Shown one piece after another: positions 43,748-52,996 of a stretch of DNA of 64,000 nucleotides. The notes beneath the pieces are model-generated. The model did no database searches. It was not told the origin of the DNA and worked only from the letters and a program-made list of their open reading frames with translations. Position 1 is the stretch's first letter, and every line of letters starts with the position of its first letter. Source of the stretch: UBA5793 sp040255465 (GTDB lineage Bacteria; Planctomycetota; Phycisphaerae; Phycisphaerales; UBA5793); NCBI GenBank assembly GCA_040255465.1, contig JBDZVA010000002.1, forward strand, positions 806,001 to 870,000, given 5' to 3'. Both the position numbers and the translations under genes were made by a program.

Positions 43748-45429
43748 GCCGACCTCCTTTGGGGGGCGGCGGCAATGACTTCCGTAGTCTCGCTGAGCAA
43801 CACCATGCGGGCGACTTCGTCAAGGGTGGTCAATCCGAGGCGAGCCTTGTCCAGTCCATCCTGCCACATGAGCCGCGCCCCATCGCGCACGGCCATTCGG
43901 CGAATGTCATCCGTCGAGGCCCCGGCGGCAACGACTTCCTGCACGTGCGGTGTGAAGCGAAGCAGCTCGTACAAACCGATCCGGCCGTGATACCCGCGCT
44001 GCAGACATCGAGCGCAGCCACGGCCGCGGCGCAATCCCCGGGTATCCGAGAGACTGAACTGGGCCACCTGAAGCGGGCTGGGCGCATCCTCAACCGCGCA
44101 ATGCTCGCACACGCGGCGCACGAGGCGCTGCGCCAGCACACCCGACACGGCTGAATTGATCACAAACGGCGGCAGTCCAAAGTCGGTCAATCGAGCAATC
44201 GCTCCCGCCGCGTCATTCGTGTGCAGCGACGAAAGCACAAGGTGACCCGTCAGCGAGGCCTGGAGCGCAATGGCCGCGGTTTCCTCATCTCGAATCTCAC
44301 CCACGAGCACGACGTCGGGATCCTGCCGCAGCACCGATCGCAACGTCGAGGCAAATGTCAGTCCGATCTCCGGATTCACCTGCACCTGGCGCACGAGTGG
44401 CAAGCGGATTTCGACGGGGTCTTCGATGGTGATGATGTTGAGTTCGAGCGTATTGATCTGTGCGATCGCGCTGTAGAGGGTCGTGGTTTTGCCGCTCCCC
44501 GTCGGGCCGGTGAGCAGCAGCATGCCATGCGGCAGCGCGAGGATCTGTTCGATCTGCGCGCCGGTGGCCGGGTCGATGCCAAGGTCAGTAAAACTGAGAA
44601 TGGTGCTGTTGGCGTTGAGGATGCGGATTACCGCATTCTCACCGGTGATGGTCGGCAGAATGCTCAGGCGGATGTCCACGCGACGCTCGCCATGGGTAAA
44701 GCGGAACTTGCCATCCTGCGGCCGGCGTGTCTGGGTCACGTCGAGCCCGGCCATGACCTTGAGTCGCTGAACGATCTTGGCGTGCATGCTCAACGGGGGC
44801 CCCTGCCGCTTGTGCAGGACGCCATCGATGCGGTAGCGGATGTGCATTTCAGTCGGATCGGGATTGACGTGAATATCCGAAGCGCCGCTGCGAATCGCGT
44901 CAAGCAGAAGGGTGTTGACAGCCGCAACGATGGGACCACTGTCTTCGCCGCTGTCTGCAGGCATTTCTGTCTTGATTGAATCCGGATTGTCGTCAGTCAG
45001 TGAGTAGGCCCGCTCGATGAGTTCCCGCAGCGCCTTGGGCTCACAGAGAACCGGATCGACTTCGCGGCGCACGAGTTGACGCACCTGGTCCAGGGCCTGC
45101 AGATTCAACGGGTCTTCGATGCCCAGCGCCATTACGCCGTCGATGACAAAGAGCGGGATGCACAAGTGATGTTCAGCCAGTGATCTGGGGATAAGTCTGC
45201 AGTTGGAAAGATTGATTTCAAATTGCGAGAGGTCGGCGTAGGGCGCTTCGCAGATCTGGGCCTTCGTCAGCGCCACGCGCGACGCAGGCAACATCGCCAG
45301 GGTCTCGATCGCTTCATCAAGGGTGCAATCCGCCTCGGCGGCGAGCGCAATGGCCTGCTCAAGCTGGGCGCGATCGATCAGGCCCTCTTCGACGAGAGCC
45401 TTACCGAGGAACTCGGTGGACTCATACAC
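43744..45429 (-). CDS. gspE: Secretion/pilus assembly ATPase, GspE/PilB family
   Basis: A 561-residue cytoplasmic hexameric ATPase. The N-terminal MshEN/GspE-N domain begins LGKALVEEGLIDRAQLEQAI, where cyclic-di-GMP can bind in some members. The motor has Walker A GPTGSGKTTTLYSAI, the Asp box and Walker B DPDVVLVGEIRDEETA, the His box LSSLHTNDA, and zinc cysteines CEHC and CARC. It powers pilin extraction from the membrane. An EAL regulator and a PilZ-like gene in the window give a plausible link to cyclic di-GMP control, but this is inference. Confidence 0.95.
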   Translation of the reverse strand: MYESTEFLGKALVEEGLIDRAQLEQAIALAAEADCTLDEAIETLAMLPASRVALTKAQICEAPYADLSQFEINLSNCRLIPRSLAEHHLCIPLFVIDGVMALGIEDPLNLQALDQVRQLVRREVDPVLCEPKALRELIERAYSLTDDNPDSIKTEMPADSGEDSGPIVAAVNTLLLDAIRSGASDIHVNPDPTEMHIRYRIDGVLHKRQGPPLSMHAKIVQRLKVMAGLDVTQTRRPQDGKFRFTHGERRVDIRLSILPTITGENAVIRILNANSTILSFTDLGIDPATGAQIEQILALPHGMLLLTGPTGSGKTTTLYSAIAQINTLELNIITIEDPVEIRLPLVRQVQVNPEIGLTFASTLRSVLRQDPDVVLVGEIRDEETAAIALQASLTGHLVLSSLHTNDAAGAIARLTDFGLPPFVINSAVSGVLAQRLVRRVCEHCAVEDAPSPLQVAQFSLSDTRGLRRGRGCARCLQRGYHGRIGLYELLRFTPHVQEVVAAGASTDDIRRMAVRDGARLMWQDGLDKARLGLTTLDEVARMVLLSETTEVIAAAPQRRSA

Positions 45430-45922
45430 CGCCGGCCTCCGGATCCGGGCCGTAGCCGCGCTGGCTGTGCTGCTCGATCATGCGCTCCCGCATGGACGTC
45501 GAGATGCGGTCCATCAGCGAGGCGAGTGCATCATCGAGTCGATCGTCAGCGTTTTCGAACGCGGAACCCACAAAGTAGGAAGGCAGACGACTCGTCAAAT
45601 CGCAACGTCTGATCCGAACAAGATGCTCGAACGCGATGCAACGCACAGTATGTTCGTCGGAGTCTCCCCCGTGCCGGGTCGGGTCATAGATTCGCACGAT
45701 CCCGCGAAGGAGTCGAGGCAGGAACATGGGCGACTGAAAGCCGATGCCTCCCGCGCCCACGTCCGACACCGTGATTCGCAGGGTGCGCGCGTCGATGACG
45801 GCGGCATCTCGGCCGGAGAACTGCACCTGGCCACGATGCAACTCAGCGACTTCGAACTCGCCCTCCAGCACAACCTCGTTGCGCTCGAACTGCCGGACTG
45901 TCAGGTCTGACTGGCCAACCAT
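45422..45922 (-). CDS. PilZ-like protein at head of the secretion operon
   Basis: 166 residues. The motifs RQFER (RxxxR type) and ITVSDVGAGGIGFQSP ([D/N]xSxxG-like) resemble a PilZ cyclic-di-GMP receptor domain; the match to the second motif is imperfect. The C-terminal tail is charged and helical (DDRLDDALASLMDRISTSMR). It overlaps the ATPase gene by 8 bp and is the first gene of the operon, which supports control of assembly by cyclic di-GMP. The preceding 170 bp to scoB must hold the operon promoter. Confidence 0.7.
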   Translation of the reverse strand: MVGQSDLTVRQFERNEVVLEGEFEVAELHRGQVQFSGRDAAVIDARTLRITVSDVGAGGIGFQSPMFLPRLLRGIVRIYDPTRHGGDSDEHTVRCIAFEHLVRIRRCDLTSRLPSYFVGSAFENADDRLDDALASLMDRISTSMRERMIEQHSQRGYGPDPEAGGV

Positions 45923-46096
45923 CGCGCCGATCCACCTCCGCCGGAAGGATCAGCGCGCGAAGGCGGCGTGATCCGTCCGCTGCGGATATCGGCGAATACT
46001 CCGGACGCATTCAAGATGGTCCGGCGTCCCGATCGCCATCGGAATCGCCGCGCCAGCACAGTCGACAGGATCCTCGGTTATCGGGTCGACCAGAAA

Positions 46097-46765
46097 TCAA
46101 ACGGCGACGGTCTTGAGATCCGGCGACCACCAGAACTGCGCGGAGGTGGCCTGCTCGATCTGCTCTCGCGTCACTTCCGGGGCGATTTCGGTCACCTCGA
46201 AGCGCTTGACGCCGTCGCGGTTGCGTCGGTGCATGACGCACAGATCGGTGATGATCATGTCGATGCAATCCTTGCCGGTGAGGGGCAAGGTGCAGGTGGG
46301 GATGATCTTGGGGCCGCCCTTCTTGGTGGTGTGCTCCATCGTCACGACGACGCGTTTGACTCCCGCGACGAGATCCATCGCGCCGCCGACTCCCTTGACC
46401 ATTTTGCCCGGAACCATCCAGTTGGCAATATCGCCCTCTTCGCTGATCTCCATGGCGCCGAGAATGGCCATGTCGATGTGTCCGCCGCGAATCATCGCAA
46501 AGGATGTGGCGCCGTCAAAGTACGAAGCCCCTGGAACGGCCGTAACCGTCTGCTTGCCGGCGTTGATGAGATCCGCATCGACTTCATTTTCGTGCGGGAA
46601 GCGGCCCATGCCGAGCAGCCCGTTCTCCGACTGCAGCCAGACCTGCATGCCGGCGGGGACGTGGTTGGCCACGAGAGTCGGCATCCCGATTCCGAGGTTG
46701 ACGTAGAATCCATCCTGCAATTCGCGGGCGGCTCGCTTGGTGATCTGTTCTCGCGTCAGAGGCAT
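46097..46765 (-). CDS. scoB: 3-oxoacid CoA-transferase subunit B
   Basis: A 222-residue beta subunit of succinyl-CoA:3-ketoacid CoA-transferase (or a related 3-oxoadipate/acetoacetate transferase). The catalytic glutamate lies in QSENGLLGMG; the nearby NLGIGMPTLVANH and GGHIDMAILGAMEI are family marks. It moves CoA between succinyl-CoA and a 3-oxoacid. The ATG at 46765 has GGAG seven bases upstream; longer frames add unrelated residues. It follows scoA by 81 bp. Confidence 0.94.
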   Translation of the reverse strand: MPLTREQITKRAARELQDGFYVNLGIGMPTLVANHVPAGMQVWLQSENGLLGMGRFPHENEVDADLINAGKQTVTAVPGASYFDGATSFAMIRGGHIDMAILGAMEISEEGDIANWMVPGKMVKGVGGAMDLVAGVKRVVVTMEHTTKKGGPKIIPTCTLPLTGKDCIDMIITDLCVMHRRNRDGVKRFEVTEIAPEVTREQIEQATSAQFWWSPDLKTVAV

Positions 46766-46846
46766 GAAGGTGCTCCGAATCTGAATGCTGTCGCCGTCAA
46801 GGCACGTTGCGTGGATGTGGCCACGAGGGGACCGTGCCCACTCCAT

Positions 46847-47542
46847 TCACGGCGTGGTTGTGCGCTGCTCGATGCGTTTCTCGCTGACCGTCTTGACAAT
46901 CCGATCAACGAAGATGCCTGCCGTGTGAACTGAGTCGGGGTCGATCGAACCAACGGGGACAATCTCCTCGACCTCGGCCACGGTGATTGCCCCGGCCATG
47001 GCCATCATCGGATTGAAGTTCCGCGCCGTCCTGCGATAGACGAGGTTGCCCACCGTATCGGCCTTCCATGCCTTGACGAGGGAGACGTCGGACTTGAGCC
47101 AGCGCTCCATGACGTAGGTGTGGCCGTCGAAGTCGTGATGTTCCTTGCCCTCTGCCAGCGGCGTGCCGACTGCGGTGCAGGTGAAGAAGGCGGGAATGCC
47201 CGCACCGCCGGCACGAATGCGTTCGGCAAATGTCCCCTGCGGCACGAACTCGATCTCGAGTTCACCGGAGAGGAACTGCCGGGCGAATTCGTCATTCTCC
47301 CCGACGTAGGTGGAGACCATCTTGCGAATCTGCCGCGTCTGGAGCAGCAGTCCCAGGCCCCAGTCATCCACGCCGGCGTTATTGGAGATGGCGGTGATGT
47401 CCTTAATCCCACTGTCGCGCAGAGCGAGGATGAGTTTTTCGGGTATGCCGCAAAGCCCGAAGCCTCCCACCATGACGGTCATTCCGTCACGGAGCAGCCC
47501 ATCGAGCGCGGCGTCAGGTGTCGCATAGACTTTGTTGATCAT
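46847..47542 (-). CDS. scoA: 3-oxoacid CoA-transferase subunit A
   Basis: A 231-residue alpha subunit. Conserved stretches are MTVMVGGFGLCGIPEKLI, ISNNAGVDDWGLGLLL, ELEIEFVPQGTFAERIRAGG and GNLVYRRTARNFNPMMAMAG. It pairs with ScoB to activate ketone bodies such as acetoacetate, a likely sink for acyl products of amino-acid breakdown. Its start is 77 bp from the divergent tryptophan 2,3-dioxygenase gene, so both directions share an upstream region. Confidence 0.94.
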   Translation of the reverse strand: MINKVYATPDAALDGLLRDGMTVMVGGFGLCGIPEKLILALRDSGIKDITAISNNAGVDDWGLGLLLQTRQIRKMVSTYVGENDEFARQFLSGELEIEFVPQGTFAERIRAGGAGIPAFFTCTAVGTPLAEGKEHHDFDGHTYVMERWLKSDVSLVKAWKADTVGNLVYRRTARNFNPMMAMAGAITVAEVEEIVPVGSIDPDSVHTAGIFVDRIVKTVSEKRIEQRTTTP

Positions 47543-47619
47543 GGCACAACCATCGTAGGCGAACACCCGGGCACGGCCATGCCCGGAATTCGACCCGACC
47601 AACGCCCTCCGGAGCCCGC

Positions 47620-48423
47620 ATGACCAACCCGGCTGTGACCTACTCGAACTACTTGAAGATCGACGAACTGCTCTCGTGCCAGGCTCGCCTCTCGAAGGCG
47701 GAGGATGGCCGGCCGGAGCACGATGAGATGCTCTTCATCATCATTCACCAGGTCTACGAACTCTGGTTCAAACAGGTGCTGCACGAGCTGGACCATCTGC
47801 GCGCCACGCTCGAATCGAACGACGCCCCGGCGTCGCTGCACACGTTCAAGCGCATCCTGACGATCCTCAAGACACTCGTCGGTCAGGTGGACATTCTCGA
47901 AACCATGACCCCCCTGTCGTTCAACTCCTTTCGCGGTCGCCTTGAGAGCGCCAGCGGCTTTCAATCGGGCCAGTTTCGCGAAGTCGAGTTCATTCTTGGG
48001 CATCGCCAGCCCAGCGCGATTGCCGCGCACCCGGAAGGCAGCCCGTCGCGGGCGAAGCTTCAGCAGCGCCTGAGCGAGCCGACCCTTTTTGATTCGTTCC
48101 TCCGGTTTCTCGACGCGAATGGATTCGCCATTTCGCCTGAGCTTCTCGCGCGGGATGTAACGCAGCGTTGGGAGCCCAATGAGGCGCTCCAGGAGACGCT
48201 GGTTGGGGTGTATCGCACCAGTCCGCTCTGCGCCCAGGTGTGCGAGCGACTGGTTGACCTCGACGAGGGCCTGCAGGAGTGGCGCTATCGGCACGTCAAA
48301 ATGGTCGAGCGCACGATCGGGACCAAGCCGGGCACAGGCGGATCGGCGGGCGTGGAGTATTTGCGCCAGACGCTCTTTCGACCGCTGTTCCCCGACCTGT
48401 GGGCGATTCGCATTCACCTTTGA
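47620..48423 (+). CDS. kynA: Tryptophan 2,3-dioxygenase
   Basis: A 267-residue heme enzyme that opens the indole ring of L-tryptophan to N-formylkynurenine. The marks are TYSNYLKIDELLSCQ, DEMLFIIIHQVYELWFKQ, FREVEFILGHRQ and VERTIGTKPGTGGSAGVEYL. The heme-ligand His is in the RYRHVKMVERTIG region. It is a standard-length tetrameric enzyme. The kynureninase-like gene starts 11 bp after its stop, so both belong to the first steps of the kynurenine pathway. A formamidase (kynB) gene is not seen here. Confidence 0.96.
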   Translation: MTNPAVTYSNYLKIDELLSCQARLSKAEDGRPEHDEMLFIIIHQVYELWFKQVLHELDHLRATLESNDAPASLHTFKRILTILKTLVGQVDILETMTPLSFNSFRGRLESASGFQSGQFREVEFILGHRQPSAIAAHPEGSPSRAKLQQRLSEPTLFDSFLRFLDANGFAISPELLARDVTQRWEPNEALQETLVGVYRTSPLCAQVCERLVDLDEGLQEWRYRHVKMVERTIGTKPGTGGSAGVEYLRQTLFRPLFPDLWAIRIHL

Positions 48424-48434
48424 GGAACCCGGCG

Positions 48435-49745
48435 ATGCCACATGGCGACGCAAAGTTACGGGCGGCGCATGGCGATCACTCCAAACGGATTGCGCCCTTG
48501 CTTACGGAGGAGGATCTCTACGCGGATAACAATGCGCTCGCTCCACACTACACGCACTTTGACGTCGCCAATCGTTTGCTTCTCACCGGTCATTCACACC
48601 AGGCCTGGCCGGACTGCGCCCTTGAGGGGCAACTTGAAGCCTGGGGGGACGCGGCGACGTATGTCGATGACAAGTGGTCCCGCGCGTTTAAGAAGCGAGA
48701 TCGGTACAAGCGGGGCCTGATGGAGCGCCTCGGCGACTGCGATGGACGTTACGCCTTCGCCTCGAGCACCCATGACCTGCTCGTTCGCCTGCTGTCGGCG
48801 TTGCCGCTGCGCGAGCGGCCGCGCATTGTGACAACCGATGGCGAGTACCACAGCGCCCGGCGACAGTTTGACCGCCTGGCCGAGGAGCAGCCGGTGCAGA
48901 TTGTCAAGGTCCCGGCGCAGCCCAGCGCGGACATTGCGATGCGACTGGCTGAGGCGGTGGATGAGCGGACGGCGCTGGTGATGGTTTCGCATGTGCTTTT
49001 CCGCACGGGGCAGATCGTGCCCGGTCTGCACCACGTAGCGGAGGCGTGCCAGCGCGTCGGCGCCACGTGCCTGGTGGACATGTACCACAGCGTAAATGTC
49101 GTTGACAGCCTGCAGCATTTCGACGATTCAACTGATGAGCGGCCCGCCAAGGCATCGTCACTGATCGAGGGGCTTGAGCACGCGTTCGTTCTTGGCGGCG
49201 GCTACAAGTACCTCCAGTGTGGAGAGGGCAATTGCTTTCTCCGCTTTCCTGCCGAGTGCCCCATGCGGCCAATCATCACCGGCTGGTATGCCGAGTTTGA
49301 CGCGATCACCGACCGCAAGCATCCTGGCCGCGTCGCCTATTCCGATGGCGACAGCCGCTTTGCAGGCGCGACGTACGATCCGACGAGTCACTACCGCGCG
49401 GCGCGCGTGCTGGATTTCTTCGACGCCCAGGGCTTGACGCCGAAGTTGCTGCGGGAAGTCAGCCAGCACCAGGTGGGACTGCTCGCCGACCGATTCGACG
49501 CGCTGGATGCGAACCCGGAGGTGATCGCGCGCGATCGCTCCATTCCGTTGGCGCGCCTGGGCGGATTCCTTGCGCTCAACTCACCCCGGGCTGGCGCGCT
49601 CTGTGCACAACTGCGCGAACGCGGCATGTTCACCGATCACCGCGACGGCATTCTCCGTCTTGGCCCGGCTCCGTACCTGTCCGATCGGCAGCTCATCGCC
49701 GCTATCGACACGCTTGGCGAGGCCATCGACAGCCTGGCGCGTTGA
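48435..49745 (+). CDS. kynU: Kynureninase-like PLP enzyme (aminotransferase class V fold)
   Basis: 436 residues. The cofactor sites are LVDMYHSVNV (Asp holding the PLP ring nitrogen) and GGGYKYLQCGEGNCFLR with the Schiff-base lysine. Neighbouring motifs VTTDGEYHSARRQ and MVSHVLFRTGQIVPGL fit kynureninases, which split kynurenine into anthranilate and alanine. The sequence appears divergent from the textbook enzymes, so the assignment leans partly on its position 11 bp after kynA. The ATG at 48435 has GAGG nine bases upstream. Confidence 0.83.
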   Translation: MPHGDAKLRAAHGDHSKRIAPLLTEEDLYADNNALAPHYTHFDVANRLLLTGHSHQAWPDCALEGQLEAWGDAATYVDDKWSRAFKKRDRYKRGLMERLGDCDGRYAFASSTHDLLVRLLSALPLRERPRIVTTDGEYHSARRQFDRLAEEQPVQIVKVPAQPSADIAMRLAEAVDERTALVMVSHVLFRTGQIVPGLHHVAEACQRVGATCLVDMYHSVNVVDSLQHFDDSTDERPAKASSLIEGLEHAFVLGGGYKYLQCGEGNCFLRFPAECPMRPIITGWYAEFDAITDRKHPGRVAYSDGDSRFAGATYDPTSHYRAARVLDFFDAQGLTPKLLREVSQHQVGLLADRFDALDANPEVIARDRSIPLARLGGFLALNSPRAGALCAQLRERGMFTDHRDGILRLGPAPYLSDRQLIAAIDTLGEAIDSLAR

Positions 49746-49751
49746 GACGGC

Positions 49752-51416
49752 TCAGGCGTCGCGATCGATCGACGCGTCGGAGGGCTCGACGCCGTCATGG
49801 TGCGTGACGACGATCGTCCGACCCGCCAGATCGCCGAGCCGCTGACGGTACTGGTTGATGTAGACGAACAGGAAGAGCAGCGGCACGCAGAGCGCGACGA
49901 ATTTCATGGCGTTGCGCACGAGCACGCCCGTCACGCCGACCCGCTTGCCGTCAATGGTGACCACCCAGCAGTCAAGAAGTGCCTTGCCCAGGGTCCGTCC
50001 CCACAGCAGCTCGCTGAGCGTGGAGTGAACGATGCACACGATGAACATGAGCAGCATCGGCCAACTCTGCTCAAGGTGATGCGCTCGCATGGGCATGTGG
50101 GTGATGTCAATCACCGACGTAAACGGGACATCGAGAATGAGGCTGGCCAGCAGCGCCGACGGGAGCAGGTCGATGAGCAATGCGACAATTCGTCGGCGCG
50201 GCTCTGCGATGCGCGCACCTTTGGGCAGAACCACTGTCATCCGCGCGGGGTCGGCGGGTCTGAAGATGAACATGATGAGACTGGCAAAAAGCAGCGCCCC
50301 CACCAGCACGAGCAGGCTGAAGTCCTCCAGCGCCGGCCGCAATTGCTGCTGAAGCTCCAGTGACGATTCGAGTTCACCCTTCTCGACGTCAATCGGAGTG
50401 ACGATCAACCGGTCCCCCTCGAGCGGGGCCATCGCGAGCGCCAGGCTCGCGCCAAAGTTGATCAGCCGAACTTCCCGACTCGATTGCTGGAACTGAATAA
50501 TCGGATATGCGTGTGCACCGCGCAGAAGGACCACTTCGACCCTGCTGCCGTCTTCGGATCGGAGAGCCACAAACGTCTGCCCATCGTAGAGGGTTGAATC
50601 AATGACGCGTCGGGCGTCGATTTCAACAGGCACGGAAGTCCAGGACCCATCGGCCGCCAGCGAGTGCGCGAATGTTCCCGCCCCGGCGCTGTCGTGCGGG
50701 GAAACGAGCAGAATCGGGGTGACGCCGGAGATCAACGCAAGATGCTGCTTCCCACCCGCGCCCTCAGGCAGCGCAATCTCCTGCCAACCCTGGCTCAGGG
50801 TGAGACGAAGCAACTTGGGCAGCACTGGCGACGTACTCGCGCCGTCGTGGCTTTCATCCGGCAATCCTGGTTCGGCGTCGTCTGTCAGCTTTGGACGTGG
50901 GACGAGCAACACCAGCGGATTGCGCCCATCCGCCACAAAGCCGGCGAGGCGACCTGCGCCCGGCAAATCCGCGACTGTGCGCGCTCGCGGGGATGGCTCG
51001 TACACCCAGGTCCGGGTCCGGGTGTCGAAGGACTCCGCCCGCATCGTGGAGACAGAGCGATTCTGAAACCCGCCCGCGGGTTCGCGTCGGCCGCGAAAGA
51101 TGCAGTAGAGTCGCCCGTCGACAGCCAGCGCAGCTTCGGGCATGTCCTCGACCACGCTGGCCTGTGCCGCTTCCTGCGGCTCATCACCGGGTCCGTTATG
51201 CAGCACGACGACGCGTGCATTCTCGGGTGAGCCCGAAGTCTCAAAGAACCACAGATGTTCACCATCGCACACCGCAACCGGACTGCGCGACGTATCTTCC
51301 GGAGCAGCATGCACGATCGCAGCAAGACTGAGCGTCAACAACACTGCGCACAACCGGCCGACTAAGCGGAAGGCGAATCGGGTTGTTTGTGTTCGAATTG
51401 TTTTGCCCACGAGCAT
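49752..51416 (-). CDS. Exported/membrane RDD family protein
   Basis: 554 residues. An N-terminal signal (LVGRLCAVLLTLSLAAIVHA) leads to an extracytoplasmic beta-rich domain of about 330 residues with propeller-like repeats (DGEHLWFFETSG, DGRLYCIFRG, DGQTFVALRSEDGSR). A membrane helix (FSLLVLVGALLFASLIMFIF) precedes a C-terminal RDD domain: RRRIVALLIDLLPSALLASL, GRTLGKALLDCWVVTIDGKR and LVRNAMKFVALCVPL. RDD proteins are poorly characterised, and some are Na+(Li+)/H+ antiporters. The start is uncertain between ATG 51416 and TTG 51470; the TTG would overlap the lipoprotein stop as TTGA. Confidence 0.82.
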   Translation of the reverse strand: MLVGKTIRTQTTRFAFRLVGRLCAVLLTLSLAAIVHAAPEDTSRSPVAVCDGEHLWFFETSGSPENARVVVLHNGPGDEPQEAAQASVVEDMPEAALAVDGRLYCIFRGRREPAGGFQNRSVSTMRAESFDTRTRTWVYEPSPRARTVADLPGAGRLAGFVADGRNPLVLLVPRPKLTDDAEPGLPDESHDGASTSPVLPKLLRLTLSQGWQEIALPEGAGGKQHLALISGVTPILLVSPHDSAGAGTFAHSLAADGSWTSVPVEIDARRVIDSTLYDGQTFVALRSEDGSRVEVVLLRGAHAYPIIQFQQSSREVRLINFGASLALAMAPLEGDRLIVTPIDVEKGELESSLELQQQLRPALEDFSLLVLVGALLFASLIMFIFRPADPARMTVVLPKGARIAEPRRRIVALLIDLLPSALLASLILDVPFTSVIDITHMPMRAHHLEQSWPMLLMFIVCIVHSTLSELLWGRTLGKALLDCWVVTIDGKRVGVTGVLVRNAMKFVALCVPLLFLFVYINQYRQRLGDLAGRTIVVTHHDGVEPSDASIDRDA

Positions 51417-51466
51417 GCTGTGACGGGATGATAGTCCCGCTTCGCCCACGGATAGACCCGTCGAGA

Positions 51467-52414
51467 TCAATTCGAGTCATCCGGAACTGCGGGGAGCGCC
51501 GGACGATCACAGCGGGAATCGAGCACAATCACTTCCTGCGGGCGCATGTTGCGGCGTATGGCGTCAAAATCAAACAGAGCGGCCTTGATCTCCGAACGTC
51601 CGGCCGGCGCATCCGCCGGATTGAACAGCGTGAGCCGCACCACGCCCTGGCTCTTCGAGGGGCCGGACCGCACTTCGACGCGCGTGGGCACAAAGGGCTG
51701 GCGGCCCGGCGCAACGCCGCGCACTTCCATCTCTTTGTACTCGGCGAGTTCGCTGGAGGCCCAGATGCGACCGCTGCCCGGATCGAACAGTTCGACGCGC
51801 TGCGGGCGGCCGTCTCCCACGGCAAGCCAGACCCGGCGATAGCACCATCGCGCCGGCGCCGTCACCACCCACGCCTGCCGCTGCTCATCTCCTGAGACAG
51901 TCACCATCGCGCCCTCTACAGGCTCGGGCGGGAGATCGAACACGCCATAGAGATCGACGAGTTCGGCGGGAAGCAGGGAGATTGGAAATTCATCACACTG
52001 CGCATTGAGAATGTTCCCATTGCGCGCGATGTAGGCGCGCGAGACGTCGCCACCCCAGAGCATCCACGAACGCTCCGGGCCGCCGCCAATCCACAAGTAG
52101 ACCTTGCCAACTTTTTCGAAGGTCAGGGCAACCTGGTCGGGGCGAATGAAGATGAGGTTCCCTTCCCCCACCTCGTTCTGCTTTTCGCCTTGCTCATCCA
52201 CCCAGGAGACTTCGACATTGGCCCGCGTGTAGAAGCCCACAATGTCGGCGATGCGAGCATTGTGTCGCTCGGCCAGTTCGCGATAGGTCGGTGGCGGCCC
52301 GAGCGGTCGCGCCTTGGCGCCGTCGTCGGTGGCGCCGGGGGTCTTGCAACCGGTCAGCGCGACCCATTGCATCATGATCAGTCCCGACAGGCATGCGAAG
52401 CGCCGACGCTTCAC
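51467..52414 (-). CDS. Lipoprotein, unknown function
   Basis: 315 residues beginning with a basic signal MKRRRFACLSGLIMMQWVA and a lipobox LTGC at residues 20-23, so it is probably lipidated and exported. The mature region has ADIVGFYTRANVEVSWVDEQ, YLWIGGGPERSWMLWGGD and RPQRVELFDPGSGRIWASSE, an LolA/LolB-like pattern of strands suggesting a lipid-binding half-barrel. That similarity is an impression only. Its GTG start overlaps the stop of the upstream gene by GTGA; the RDD gene follows it. Confidence 0.78.
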   Translation of the reverse strand: MKRRRFACLSGLIMMQWVALTGCKTPGATDDGAKARPLGPPPTYRELAERHNARIADIVGFYTRANVEVSWVDEQGEKQNEVGEGNLIFIRPDQVALTFEKVGKVYLWIGGGPERSWMLWGGDVSRAYIARNGNILNAQCDEFPISLLPAELVDLYGVFDLPPEPVEGAMVTVSGDEQRQAWVVTAPARWCYRRVWLAVGDGRPQRVELFDPGSGRIWASSELAEYKEMEVRGVAPGRQPFVPTRVEVRSGPSKSQGVVRLTLFNPADAPAGRSEIKAALFDFDAIRRNMRPQEVIVLDSRCDRPALPAVPDDSN

Positions 52415-52938
52415 AACTCACCCCGGAGTATCTCCCCGAGTTGATCGGACACTTCGCGCACCTGATCCTCGGACAGATGCGGATCGACCACCTCCACGGC
52501 CGGCGCGTCGGCCGGATCGCCTTTGAGTCTCATGAGCCAGATGCTTCGGCCGTCTTCATGGCGTGTCGCGTCCTGCTTGAGCAGTCGCTTGCGCAAGAGG
52601 ATCAGTGCGATGACAAACCGGTAGGCGATACGTTGCGGCTGCTGATCGTCGGCCAATCGATGGAAGAGATTCAGCAGCACTTCATCGTCTACGAACGGCT
52701 TGGCCTTTCCGCCCGGCTCGGGCATGGTGGTCCGCCAGGAGGAGAACAACCGAGCGGGCCGCTGCCCGCCCTCCCATGCCTGCAGCGAGTAGTCGAGCCG
52801 ATCGAGGCCCTCCTCGCCCTCCCGCTCGCACAGGGTGGCGACATAGGGTGAGTCCGGCTCGATCGGGGCTCCGGTGGCGGCACAACAGCCTGTTGCCCGG
52901 GCCACGTCGTACGATGCGTTTGAGGAAAATCGACTCAT
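52411..52938 (-). CDS. Conserved planctomycete hypothetical protein with a Cys cluster
   Basis: 175 residues. The N-terminal part CCAATGAPIEPDSPYVATLC has paired and single cysteines that may bind a metal. The remainder is helical with YSLQAWEGGQRPARLFSSWR and DDEVLLNLFHRL, and IAYRFVIALILLRKRLLKQD is strikingly regular. I recall similar proteins in Planctomycetes, always as hypotheticals. It leads a small minus-strand operon with the lipoprotein and RDD genes. Confidence 0.72.
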   Translation of the reverse strand: MSRFSSNASYDVARATGCCAATGAPIEPDSPYVATLCEREGEEGLDRLDYSLQAWEGGQRPARLFSSWRTTMPEPGGKAKPFVDDEVLLNLFHRLADDQQPQRIAYRFVIALILLRKRLLKQDATRHEDGRSIWLMRLKGDPADAPAVEVVDPHLSEDQVREVSDQLGEILRGEL

Positions 52939-52996
52939 GGACCAATCCTAGACGCGCCACGAAGGCACTCGCGCCGCGCGGCCCGGAAGGATTGCC

